Shown: positions 16,513-24,309 of the stretch, piece by piece
How the letters are laid out: the number at the start of each line of letters is the position of its first letter
Numbering within the stretch: the first letter of the stretch is position 1
Source: Chryseobacterium sp. StRB126
GTDB lineage: Bacteria; Bacteroidota; Bacteroidia; Flavobacteriales; Weeksellaceae
DNA: 64,000 nucleotides
Direction: 5' to 3'
NCBI RefSeq assembly: GCF_000829375.1
Contig: NZ_AP014624.1
Span: 1,798,001-1,862,000, forward strand
Notes under the pieces: model-generated
What the model was told of the DNA's origin: nothing
What the model saw: only the letters and a program-made list of their open reading frames with translations
The model's database searches: none
Program-made: the position numbers and the translations under genes

Positions 16513-16542
16513 TTGTTATCTAAAAATAAAAATCTATTTTTG
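16513..16542 (+). promoter_or_regulatory. Promoter of the repeat-rich lipoprotein gene
   Basis: TTG (16513-16515), 19 nt, TATTTTTG (16535-16542). It gives a leader of about 70 nt before the ATG at 16621. Confidence 0.55.
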
Positions 16543-16552
16543 ATAGATTTTT
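16528..16552. terminator. Hairpin between the divergent proS and lipoprotein genes
   Basis: AAAAATCTAT and ATAGATTTTT pair around TTTTG, with A/T runs on both sides. If proS is transcribed from the -7 element at 16586-16593, this hairpin lies in its leader and looks like an intrinsic terminator, so it may attenuate proS or simply block antisense transcription. Confidence 0.4.
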
Positions 16553-16585
16553 TAATCAGTATTGGTACATTTTTGGTACAGATTG

Positions 16586-16593
16586 CAAATATA
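16586..16593 (-). promoter_or_regulatory. -7 element for proS
   Basis: TATATTTG on the minus strand, about 108 nt before the proS ATG. No good -33 TTG. It implies a long proS leader. Confidence 0.35.
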
Positions 16594-16620
16594 ATTTAAA
16601 TTAAAAATTTTTACGTTATC

Positions 16621-17712
16621 ATGAAAAGAAATATACATAAAAATTTGCTTGGTTTGCTAAAATCCAAAGGGATATTAGCAATATCAGGTGGATTGTTGCT
16701 TATGTCTTGTGGTGCTCAGATGGGAGGGTATAGCGAGACGGATGGGGTATATTATGACCCTAATAAGGATACGCTGCCGGAAGGAGTAATCATTAATGGT
16801 GGCGGAAACAGAGTAGGAGACTACTACGACTACTATCAGGATTCTAATGTGATTCAAAATGCACAGACGAATTCCAGAGAACAACAAAATAAATATAACG
16901 ATTGGAGTGATGTAAATGCCAATTGGGGAAATGCTACAAACTCTGATTGGGGAATGTATGCAGGTTCTCAAACCAATTACTATGACAATTCCTGGGGATC
17001 TCCTTGGGGTTGGTATGGAGGATATAATCCATATTGGGGCTGGAACCGTGGCTGGGGCTGGGGTGCAGGTCTTTCATGGGGTTGGGGCGGATCCTTCGGT
17101 TGGGGCTGGGGTGGCTCTATCGGCTGGGGAAGCCCATGGGGATATTCTCCTTATTGGGGCGGATATTATGATCCGTTCTGGGGCGGGTATTATGGTAATC
17201 CATACTGGGGCTACGGAGGTGGCTACTGGGGTGGTTATAACAGACCTTACAGAAGAAGCGGTACAGATAATGGATTCCGTAATTCAGGTATAAATAATGC
17301 CGTATATAGAACCAATACAGCCAGAACCAATAACGGATTTAGAAATAGTTCTGGTGGAGGATTTAGAACTGACAACTCTGGTGGGTTTAGAAATGGAAAT
17401 TCCGGTGGATTTAGAAATGATAACTCTGGTGGCTTCAGAAATGGAAACTCCGGCGGATTTAGAAACGGAAATTCAAATGGTGGTTTCAGAAATGAAAGTT
17501 CAGGTGGATTCCGTAATTCTACTCCTCCACAACAGCCAAGATACAACAATGGCGGTTTTAGATCCGGTGATTCCGGAGGTTTTAGAAACAGTGGCGGATT
17601 TAATAATAATTCCGGTGGTGGTTTCAGATCTGGTGGTTCATCAGGCGGTGGCGGCTTTAGAGGCGGTTCATCCGGTGGTGGCGGTGGATTTAGGTCCGGT
17701 GGCTTCAGATAA
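16621..17712 (+). CDS. Surface lipoprotein with Gly/Trp-rich and Gly-Phe-Arg repeats
   Basis: A 363-residue low-complexity protein. The N-terminus has a hydrophobic stretch ending LLLMSC (Cys30), a lipobox. Residues about 120-210 are rich in Gly, Trp, Tyr and Pro (WGWG, YWGGY motifs). From about 240 to the end it is built of 8-residue units of the form SGGFRNxN, ending in Gly-rich SGGGGFR tracts. Such composition predicts a disordered, sticky chain rather than an enzyme. Genes of this kind are often mislabelled because they sit next to proS. It is 33 nt upstream of a FadL-like porin and probably co-transcribed. The role is unknown; surface adhesion or envelope structure is a guess. Confidence 0.75.
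   Translation: MKRNIHKNLLGLLKSKGILAISGGLLLMSCGAQMGGYSETDGVYYDPNKDTLPEGVIINGGGNRVGDYYDYYQDSNVIQNAQTNSREQQNKYNDWSDVNANWGNATNSDWGMYAGSQTNYYDNSWGSPWGWYGGYNPYWGWNRGWGWGAGLSWGWGGSFGWGWGGSIGWGSPWGYSPYWGGYYDPFWGGYYGNPYWGYGGGYWGGYNRPYRRSGTDNGFRNSGINNAVYRTNTARTNNGFRNSSGGGFRTDNSGGFRNGNSGGFRNDNSGGFRNGNSGGFRNGNSNGGFRNESSGGFRNSTPPQQPRYNNGGFRSGDSGGFRNSGGFNNNSGGGFRSGGSSGGGGFRGGSSGGGGGFRSGGFR
17341..17560 (+). repeat. 24-nt tandem coding repeats
   Basis: In-frame repeats encoding SGGFRN plus two variable residues, about six to seven copies with synonymous drift. They form the C-terminal low-complexity region of the lipoprotein. Confidence 0.7.
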
Positions 17713-17745
17713 TATTCAACTTCATATAAAACTATTAAAAAAATA

Positions 17746-19179
17746 ATGTTAAAAAAATCTTTAGTATTAATGAGCATCTCTGCTGCTTTTTTTGCGCAGG
17801 CTCAGGATATATCAGTGATTAAAAACTCTGCTGAGATTTACTCAAACTCCCCTAATGTTGGTTCTTCCAAGTTTAATGCAATGGCAGGAGCAAATGGAGC
17901 ATTAGGTGGGGATGCAAGTTCATTATTAACAAACCCTGCAGGTTTAGGGGTTGCTATTTCAGGAGATGCTTCAGGGACGTTGTCTATTAACAGTAACAAA
18001 AATACAAGTTCATTAGCAGGCTCTTCAGTAAAGTATACAGTTAATAAAACCGATATAGGAAATGCAGGAGGAGTAATTGCTATTCCATTGATGTCGAAGA
18101 CTGGTTGGAAATTCATCAATATTGGGGTGAATTATTCCAATCAATCTATTGAAAATTATGTGGAATCTCCGGGAAACCCTAATGTAATAATTCCTAAAAA
18201 TCTTGTAGATTCCAATGGAAATAATGTTATTGGGAAAATGTCTTATTTAGGTCATAATTATGATAGATTGGGTGATCAGTCTAAAATGAATATTGGTGTT
18301 GGAGCCAACTATGAAAATCGTTTTTATATAGGTGCAGGATTAAATTTCCACTATGCCAGTATTGATCAAAGTGAGCATGCTGCATTTGGTTTGGATTTAG
18401 ATAATTCTGTAGACAGTTATAAAAAGCAGTTTACTCCTTATTCTGAACGTTCAAACGGTTTCTCTGCAAGTGTTGGGGTCATTGGGAAGGTTAGCAATCA
18501 AGTGAGATTAGGGGTGTCTTTAGAAACTCCGACTTGGTGGAATATTGACAGAGCCTTTACTGAATATTATGCGAATAAAGATGATAATAATAACATTTAT
18601 TATCAAAACTATGGTGAAGACAGATCATTTAGATCTCCTATGAAAGCTACGGTGAGTGCTGCTTTTGTTCCTAATAAAAACTTTGCATTGAATGTAGACT
18701 ATACTTTAGGACTTACTAAACCCAAATATACAGTAAAGGGTGGAGCAGAAACAGATTTGAACTCATTTTTCAATGACCTTTACAAAAATGTATCGGAAGT
18801 AAAAGTAGGTGCAGAATATAGAATTCAAAACTTCAGACTAAGAGGAGGTTATTCTTATGCTTCAAGTCCTTTCGATGCCTTTTCAATTAATGCATACAAC
18901 AATGCTGGAACTATTGGAAATACCAACTATAGTGATATGATCTTAGGTTCAAGAAATACAATAGGAGCAGGTATTGGGTATGATTTCGGGCAGTTTTATG
19001 TAGATGCTGCATATCAAAATATTACCTCTAACTATAAGAATCCGTTTTTATATGGTGATGCTGGTGCAGGAACAGGATATTATTCCGGAGACTTCGATGT
19101 TGCATCTTCTGCTTCAGTAGTTTCAGAAGTTAAAAACATTAGAAATAATTTCTTTGTTACAGTAGGTTGGAAATTCTAA
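17746..19179 (+). CDS. OmpP1/FadL/TodX family outer-membrane transporter
   Basis: A 477-residue outer-membrane beta barrel of the FadL family, which takes up long-chain fatty acids or other hydrophobic compounds. It has a signal peptide (MLKKSLVLMSISAAFFAQAQ). The mature N-terminus carries the family plug motif: NAMAGANGALGGDASSLLTN followed by PAGL (about residues 45-68). The barrel follows, with alternating strands, and it ends in FFVTVGWKF, an aromatic C-terminus as needed for BAM insertion. It is 33 nt after the repeat lipoprotein on the same strand; a shared terminator with the convergent ZIP gene follows. Confidence 0.88.
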   Translation: MLKKSLVLMSISAAFFAQAQDISVIKNSAEIYSNSPNVGSSKFNAMAGANGALGGDASSLLTNPAGLGVAISGDASGTLSINSNKNTSSLAGSSVKYTVNKTDIGNAGGVIAIPLMSKTGWKFINIGVNYSNQSIENYVESPGNPNVIIPKNLVDSNGNNVIGKMSYLGHNYDRLGDQSKMNIGVGANYENRFYIGAGLNFHYASIDQSEHAAFGLDLDNSVDSYKKQFTPYSERSNGFSASVGVIGKVSNQVRLGVSLETPTWWNIDRAFTEYYANKDDNNNIYYQNYGEDRSFRSPMKATVSAAFVPNKNFALNVDYTLGLTKPKYTVKGGAETDLNSFFNDLYKNVSEVKVGAEYRIQNFRLRGGYSYASSPFDAFSINAYNNAGTIGNTNYSDMILGSRNTIGAGIGYDFGQFYVDAAYQNITSNYKNPFLYGDAGAGTGYYSGDFDVASSASVVSEVKNIRNNFFVTVGWKF

Positions 19180-19206
19180 ACATTCTGTAATAAATGGCCA
19201 TAAAAT

Positions 19207-19240
19207 AAAAGCTCTGAATTTTAAAATTCAGAGCTTTTTT
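19207..19240. terminator. Bidirectional terminator between the FadL-like and ZIP genes
   Basis: A perfect 32-nt palindrome (AAAAGCTCTGAATTTT and its complement) followed by T residues. It serves both convergent transcripts. Confidence 0.85.
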
Positions 19241-19257
19241 ATGTTTAAAAATAAGTT

Positions 19258-19968
19258 TTAATGATGATGGAAGAGATGCATAATCAGAGCAAGGGAAACG
19301 CCTAATACTACGAGTCCTATTTTAACCCAGTCAATATTGTGGTTCTTATTGCTTTCGAAAATAATCACTGATGAAATGTGAAGGAAAATTCCACCTACAA
19401 TAGCCAGAAAATAAGGCTGAAGGTTTGGATTGAAATAATTTCCCAATAACATTCCCATAGGGGAAGCCAGTGCAAAAAGAGCTACGATTAATAGAGAAGG
19501 GTAGGACGATGAACCTTTTGATTCCCTTTTTCTGTTGAATAAAAACGCTCCCAAAATAAATGAAATAGGAAGATTATGAAATACAATTCCTAAAAGATAA
19601 GGAGACAGTTCATGTTTTTCATTAGCCAATGGAATTCCTTCAATAAATGCATGAATAAAAAGTCCGACCATTAAAGCCATTGGGAGAATATTGTGCTCGC
19701 CATGATGATGGAAATGTCCGTGCTCAAAGCCTTTGGTAAGCGCTTCCAGAATCATTTGCAGAAGAACTCCCGCAATAACGAATATTCCCAGATTGCTGCC
19801 TACTGAAGATGTATAAACCTCCGGAAAAACTTCGTTCAAGCAGATCGTGATCAGGAAACCTGCACTTAATACCAATAGATTTTTAGCCAGCTTTTCCTTT
19901 TTACCAAAGTGTTTTCCCAGAAAAACTCCGGCTATTACACTTAAGATCAGTAAAAGTACTGTTATCAT
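19258..19968 (-). CDS. ZIP family metal transporter
   Basis: A 236-residue inner-membrane protein of the ZIP family (zinc, iron or manganese uptake). Eight hydrophobic segments are visible. The variable loop between segments 3 and 4 is His-rich (HGHFHHHGEHN, about residues 83-93). The metal-site helices contain HAFIEGIPLA (about 106-115) and HNLPISFILG (about 131-140), the conserved His-x5-Gly pairs of the family. The ATG overlaps the stop of the upstream methyltransferase (TAATG), so the two are translationally coupled although no functional link is obvious. Confidence 0.87.
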   Translation of the reverse strand: MITVLLLILSVIAGVFLGKHFGKKEKLAKNLLVLSAGFLITICLNEVFPEVYTSSVGSNLGIFVIAGVLLQMILEALTKGFEHGHFHHHGEHNILPMALMVGLFIHAFIEGIPLANEKHELSPYLLGIVFHNLPISFILGAFLFNRKRESKGSSSYPSLLIVALFALASPMGMLLGNYFNPNLQPYFLAIVGGIFLHISSVIIFESNKNHNIDWVKIGLVVLGVSLALIMHLFHHH

Positions 19969-20693
19969 TATTTTTTCTTAAATAAATTGATGCAACGTGG
20001 GGAATTTTCTTTATTGAATTGATTCAGCTGGTAATCTCCCCAGATTTTTACTCTTTCAAAACCACATTCTGAAGCATAGGTATGAATAGCATCCAAAGTG
20101 TGAAGTTTTACTTTTTCAAAGAAATGAAAAGATTGACCTTCTGTTTCAAAACGGATATCTTTGATGATATGCCTTCCCTCTATCTTTTTCAGAATTTTAA
20201 AATCAATATCACCACGGGTAATCACCGTTTCAGGAACCATTGTATTTCTTACATATTCCTCATTGAGATAATCCAGAACGAAGTATCCTCCGGGCTTCAA
20301 CGCATTATATACAGATTGAAATACCTTTTTGTCATCATTTTCATTATCGAAATACCCAAAACTTGTAAATAAATTGAAAACAGCATCCATTGGGTCTGCA
20401 TCAATTGGATTTCTCATATCATGAACTTCAAAAATCAAGGTTTGATTTTCATACTGTTTATCAGATTCAATACTTTGTCTTGAAAGATCCAGTCCCAAAA
20501 CATCATATCCTAATTTGTTGAGGAAAACAGAATGTCTTCCCTTTCCACAGGCAAGATCTATGATTTTCGACTGAGGCGGCAACTGAAGGTCCGCAGTGAG
20601 CTTTGTAATGAAGTTTTCTGCTTCAGTATAGTCTCTGTTGCTATAAAGCAAATGATAATAAGGGGTATCAAACCAAGATTCAAACCATTCCAT
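19968..20693 (-). CDS. Class I SAM-dependent methyltransferase
   Basis: A 241-residue methyltransferase with the Rossmann-like fold. Motif I is IIDLACGKGRHSVFL (about residues 43-57), the post-I acidic residue is in VLGLDLS (about 65-71), and the following DMRNPID plus AVFNLFTSFGYF pattern fits the Methyltransf_11/25 group. The N-terminus (EWFESWFDTPYYHLLYSNRD) is common among Bacteroidota members with unknown substrate. The -7 element lies only 4 nt before the ATG. It is the first gene of a two-gene unit with the ZIP transporter. Confidence 0.85.
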   Translation of the reverse strand: MEWFESWFDTPYYHLLYSNRDYTEAENFITKLTADLQLPPQSKIIDLACGKGRHSVFLNKLGYDVLGLDLSRQSIESDKQYENQTLIFEVHDMRNPIDADPMDAVFNLFTSFGYFDNENDDKKVFQSVYNALKPGGYFVLDYLNEEYVRNTMVPETVITRGDIDFKILKKIEGRHIIKDIRFETEGQSFHFFEKVKLHTLDAIHTYASECGFERVKIWGDYQLNQFNKENSPRCINLFKKK

Positions 20694-20697
20694 AATG

Positions 20698-20730
20698 CAA
20701 AAATAACTAAATTTGTGGTCTTAAAAGCAA
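20698..20730 (-). promoter_or_regulatory. Promoter of the methyltransferase-ZIP unit
   Basis: Minus strand TTG (20730-20728), 22 nt, TATTTTTG (20705-20698). The motif ends 4 nt before the ATG, so the transcript should be leaderless or nearly so. Confidence 0.5.
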
Positions 20731-20830
20731 AGTATTTTACAACATTAAGAGATTGAAAAATTCAATTGGACAAGAAGTTGGATAGCTAATCTTTTAATTT
20801 TTAAAACTTTAAATCTTTTAATTCATACTT

Positions 20831-21994
20831 ATGGATACAGAAAATATTAAAATACAGATAAAGACATTCTTCGGATTGGAGCAAATTCTGGCAGAAGAAG
20901 TCAAAAAACTGGGCGGAAGAAATGTCGAAATTAAAAACAGAGCAGTAAATTGTGAAGGAGATCTTGGTTTTCTTTACAAAATCAATTACTCTGCGAGAAC
21001 AGCATTGAAAATTTTAGTGCCAATTCATGAGTTTAAGGCTTTTAACCAGCATCAGTTTTATGACAGACTATTCAAATTTGAATGGGAAAACTTCATGGAT
21101 GTTGATCAGTCTTTCTCTATTGATGCGACGGTAAACTCCGAAACGTTCAAACATTCTCAGTTTGTGACTTTAAAAATGAAGGATGCCATCGTGGATTATT
21201 TCCAGGAAAAATTCAAAAGACGTCCGAATGTAGAAACGAGAAATCCGGATATCAAATTCCATCTTCATATTGACAGAGAATTGGTGATGATTTCAATGGA
21301 TTCTTCAGGAGATCCTTTGTTTAAAAGAGGATACAGAAGAGAACAGGGAGAAGCACCTATCAATGAGGTTCTGGCTAGCGGAATGCTTCAGCTGGCAGGT
21401 TGGGACGGAAAAGGAAATTTCCTTGATCCAATGTGTGGTTCAGGAACATTACTGATTGAAGCGGCGATGATTGCTATGGATCTTCCGGCTCAGATTTTCA
21501 GAAAGAGATTCGGATTCCAGAACTGGAATAATTATGATGCAGAATTGTTTTCGAAAATTAAGGAATTCAGAATTAACAGAGTCAGACAGTTTGACGGAAA
21601 AATTGTTGGCTATGATATTGATGCAAGAATGCTGAATGCTGCAAGAATGAACGTAGAAGCAGCAGAAATGGAAGATGTTATCGAAATTAAAAAACAGAAC
21701 TTCTTTGATTCCAAAAAAGAATTGTTCCCGTTATTAATGGTATTCAATCCTCCATATGATGAGAGAATTTCCATTAATGATGATGATTTCTATAAAAAAA
21801 TAGGAGACACATTTAAAACGAATTATCCCAACACCCTTGCATGGTTAATTTCATCTGATCTGGAAGCGGTGAAAAAGATTGGGTTACGTCCTTCAAGAAA
21901 AATCAAGCTTTTCAACGGAAAACTGGAAACAAGATTTTTACAGTACGAAATGTATGAAGGAACGAAGAAAATACATAAATTGGAAGATAAATAA
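20831..21994 (+). CDS. THUMP-domain RNA methyltransferase (RlmL N-half-like)
   Basis: A 387-residue protein of the RlmL/YcbY N-terminal type, which methylates N2 of a guanine in 23S rRNA. The THUMP RNA-binding domain occupies about residues 45-160. The methyltransferase domain has motif I DPMCGSGTLLIEAA from residue 199 and the catalytic NPPY at 306-309. In gammaproteobacteria RlmL carries a second methyltransferase half (RlmK); here only the first is present, the normal length in Bacteroidota. The target base is inferred from the family. A 55-codon ORF starts 9 nt after its stop. Confidence 0.88.
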   Translation: MDTENIKIQIKTFFGLEQILAEEVKKLGGRNVEIKNRAVNCEGDLGFLYKINYSARTALKILVPIHEFKAFNQHQFYDRLFKFEWENFMDVDQSFSIDATVNSETFKHSQFVTLKMKDAIVDYFQEKFKRRPNVETRNPDIKFHLHIDRELVMISMDSSGDPLFKRGYRREQGEAPINEVLASGMLQLAGWDGKGNFLDPMCGSGTLLIEAAMIAMDLPAQIFRKRFGFQNWNNYDAELFSKIKEFRINRVRQFDGKIVGYDIDARMLNAARMNVEAAEMEDVIEIKKQNFFDSKKELFPLLMVFNPPYDERISINDDDFYKKIGDTFKTNYPNTLAWLISSDLEAVKKIGLRPSRKIKLFNGKLETRFLQYEMYEGTKKIHKLEDK

Positions 21995-22003
21995 CGATCA
22001 GAG

Positions 22004-22171
22004 ATGTCCTGGAATTTTCTTGATATATTTGATATAGTTTTGGATGCATTCGGCCTGTTTAGTTCCGGATCAAAATCATCAGATTCAAAACCTAAAAGAA
22101 AGGCTCTAAATCATAATGTAATATCTCAAAAGAAAGAAACAAAAGATTCAGATGTTTCACAGAAAAAATAA
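22004..22171 (+). CDS. Small ORF downstream of the THUMP methyltransferase
   Basis: A 55-residue reading frame beginning MSWNFLDIFDIVLDAFGLF, with an amphipathic or hydrophobic N-terminal helix and a Lys/Ser-rich polar tail (about residues 22-55). It starts 9 nt after the methyltransferase stop and ends 30 nt before a strong terminator, so it fills the space between a gene and its terminator exactly as a second cistron would. I do not recognise a family. A membrane-associated microprotein is possible. Confidence 0.55.
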   Translation: MSWNFLDIFDIVLDAFGLFSSGSKSSDSKPKRKALNHNVISQKKETKDSDVSQKK

Positions 22172-22200
22172 GTGTAACAGATTATTAGTTTAATCGAAAT

Positions 22201-22242
22201 AAACAAAATAGGTTGTATACATTTGTACAACCTATTTTGTTT
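22201..22242. terminator. Bidirectional terminator between the THUMP unit and the AraC gene
   Basis: AAACAAAATAGGTTGTA pairs perfectly with its complement at 22226-22242 (17 bp) around an 8-nt loop. It overlaps the last codon of the convergent AraC gene. Confidence 0.85.
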
Positions 22243-23047
22243 ATCGTGCCAGTGACGGAGCAAAGCCATACTGTTTTTTAAAAGCATGTGAAAAATGGGA
22301 CAGGTCTTCAAAGCCTACTTCCAGGAAAACATCTGAAGGCTTTTTATTTCTTTCGGATAAATGATAATAGGCCAGTTCAAGACGCTTTTGAGTAAGCCAT
22401 CGCTGTGGAGTGGTTTGAAAAATCTTTCTGAAATCACGGTTAAATGTTGATAAACTTCTCCCCGTCAGATATCCAAATCGTTCCAAAGGCATGTTGAACA
22501 TATAGTTTTTTTCCATAAAACTAATCATATCCACTTTTCCCGGCTCGTCAAAATCTGCAAGTACAGAATCTATATCAGGATCAATTTCCCTTAAAATACT
22601 AATGGCTTCAGTGATCTTTAAATGAGCTATATTTTCAGGAAATGAACCTTGTATTTCAAAATAAGGAATGAGAGAGGCCAGGCAGCTGTTCAGAAGCGGA
22701 TGACTGCTAAAGCTATAAATACTGGATTCCCGATATCCTGTTTTCTTTTGATTATCAACAGAGCTGTAAAACGCTTTCAGGCGTTCTGTTGTAAGATGCA
22801 TAACCACCGCTTTATGAGGAAGCCCGTCTTTTGGATAGTTGATAATCGTGGCAAGATGATTTCTCGGGATCAGAAAAATATCTCCAGCTTTGAACAAATA
22901 AGTTTTATCGGCCTGAATAATTTTCGTTTCTCCTGATATAAACCAGACCAGCATATGATATTCAAAAACCGTTTCCGTTTTGAATAGCTTATCATCATAA
23001 CTGGAAAGCTTGATATCCGGTGTGAGGTATTGTATCTGGAAATCCAT
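22241..23047 (-). CDS. AraC family transcriptional regulator
   Basis: A 268-residue regulator with an N-terminal cupin-like sensing domain (AGDIFLIPRNHLA is typical of the AraC_N group) and a C-terminal double helix-turn-helix of about 100 residues (GRSLSTFNRDFRKIFQTTPQRW and DLSHFSHAFKKQYGFAPS; given as GRSLSTFNRDFRKIF, TPQRW). I choose the ATG at 23047; the frame runs up to a TTG at 23086, but a consensus promoter lies between 23068 and 23100, so the first 13 codons cannot be on that transcript. It lies 39 nt after the SDR gene on the same strand and may regulate it. Confidence 0.85.
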   Translation of the reverse strand: MDFQIQYLTPDIKLSSYDDKLFKTETVFEYHMLVWFISGETKIIQADKTYLFKAGDIFLIPRNHLATIINYPKDGLPHKAVVMHLTTERLKAFYSSVDNQKKTGYRESSIYSFSSHPLLNSCLASLIPYFEIQGSFPENIAHLKITEAISILREIDPDIDSVLADFDEPGKVDMISFMEKNYMFNMPLERFGYLTGRSLSTFNRDFRKIFQTTPQRWLTQKRLELAYYHLSERNKKPSDVFLEVGFEDLSHFSHAFKKQYGFAPSLAR

Positions 23048-23067
23048 TGTCAAAAGTTTTTCATTAC

Positions 23068-23100
23068 AAATGTATTTAAAAAACAATTATTTGGCATCAA
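23068..23100 (-). promoter_or_regulatory. Promoter of the AraC gene, overlapping the 3' end of the SDR gene
   Basis: Minus strand TTG (23100-23098), 22 nt, TACATTTG (23075-23068). The -33 part lies within the last codons of the SDR gene. Confidence 0.5.
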
Positions 23101-24100
23101 AGCGGAATCCCAACATCTCTTCACTCAGTTTCCATAACTCTTCTGCATTCTTTTTGTCAATAGAATAAGGCTGTACTCCGCGGATGGTAGCCGGTTCATC
23201 AAACCTGTGCTCAATCTGTCCTCTGTCGATCTCTGCAATATCACAATTTTCACAATACACTCCACCAATTTCGTTGAGCTGGGGACTTACAGAGCACCAG
23301 ACTGTTGTTGCTGCTCCTTGTGCTAAGGTTTTCAATCGTGCTTCAACTTCCGGTTTGATATTTCCGTTCTCATCATGTGTTCCAAGCTGTTTAAAAAGTT
23401 CAAGAGGTTCTTCTCTACCCAGATCAGTTCCGTATACAGAACCCGGGTGAAGAGAATAAGCTCTGATATTGAATTTTTTTCCCCTCTCGTCAAGTTCTAC
23501 CACAAATAAATTACAGGCTGTTTTGGATTGCCCATATCCGGAAAGTGTGTCATAATCTCTTTTCTCAAAATTGGGGTCTTCGAAATTAAAAGAAGACATC
23601 TGATGTCCATAAGACGAAACACTTATAACTCTTGCGCCATTTGCTTTTTTCAGAGCCGGCCATAGTTTTGCGGTAAGATGAAACTGTCCGAGATAGTTTG
23701 TTGCCAGTTGAGATTCAAAACCTCTGGCGTCTCTGCGGAGAGGAACCCACATAATTCCTGCATTATTAATGAGGAGATCCAGGCTTCTGCCCGAGGCGAC
23801 AAATCTTTCTGCAAAAGAATCTACGGATGCCGGATCCATCAGGTCCATTTTCTCAAGTTCAAAATTTTCAACTCCCGTAAGGTTTTTCTCTGCTTTTTCA
23901 ATATCTCTGGCGGGAATAATAACATGCGCTCCGGCTGAAGTAAGGGCTTTTGTGGTTTCAAGACCAATGCCTGCATAACCGCCGGTAATGATAATATTTT
24001 TTCCGGTAAGATCAATTCCTTGAATAACTTCCTGAGCTGTTGAAAATGCATTAAAGCCAGATTGAATAGGTTGCTGCAATGAGCTGATAGTTGGTTCCAT
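23087..24100 (-). CDS. Short-chain dehydrogenase/reductase (SDR)
   Basis: A 337-residue NAD(P)-dependent oxidoreductase. The cofactor motif TGGYAGIG is at 39-46, the structural NNAG follows (LLINNAGIMW), and the active-site Tyr-x3-Lys is in GYGQSK. An insertion and a C-terminal extension make it longer than the classical 250 residues and place it with the retinol-dehydrogenase/WW-domain-oxidoreductase-like SDRs. The substrate is unknown. A -7 element (TAATTTTG, 24134-24127) lies about 27 nt upstream. The next gene on the strand is an AraC regulator. Confidence 0.88.
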   Translation of the reverse strand: MEPTISSLQQPIQSGFNAFSTAQEVIQGIDLTGKNIIITGGYAGIGLETTKALTSAGAHVIIPARDIEKAEKNLTGVENFELEKMDLMDPASVDSFAERFVASGRSLDLLINNAGIMWVPLRRDARGFESQLATNYLGQFHLTAKLWPALKKANGARVISVSSYGHQMSSFNFEDPNFEKRDYDTLSGYGQSKTACNLFVVELDERGKKFNIRAYSLHPGSVYGTDLGREEPLELFKQLGTHDENGNIKPEVEARLKTLAQGAATTVWCSVSPQLNEIGGVYCENCDIAEIDRGQIEHRFDEPATIRGVQPYSIDKKNAEELWKLSEEMLGFRFDAK

Positions 24101-24265
24101 TTTTTTGTTGTTTTAAATTTCTATAGCAAAATTAGGAGGGATTCCTCATGTTTATTTTGTTTAAAATGTCAAATAACTTGGCTTAGAATTTCATTTGTAA
24201 TCTCCATGTATTAAAGAAAATAGAATTATATACCATTAATTTCTCTGAATAAGCTGTTAAACTGT

Positions 24266-24296
24266 TTGTAGGTTGTTCTGTGAATAAGTAATTTTG
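24266..24296 (+). promoter_or_regulatory. Promoter of the glycosyltransferase gene
   Basis: TTG (24266-24268), 20 nt, TAATTTTG (24289-24296). The transcript would start about 6 nt before the TTG codon at 24310, which supports that start. Confidence 0.5.
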
Positions 24297-24309
24297 AAAA
24301 ATTTTCAAT

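Noticed and set aside
17247..17777. Long proline-rich minus-strand frame opposite the repeat lipoprotein, and the overlapping plus-strand frame 17297-17746
   Set aside because: Both are shadows of the low-complexity SGGFRN repeats; the plus-strand gene has a lipobox, promoter and downstream partner.
20741..20830. AT-only heptamer array before the THUMP methyltransferase gene
   Set aside because: The words resemble the other arrays, but steps vary between 7, 8 and 9 nt and A/T runs alone could produce the pattern.
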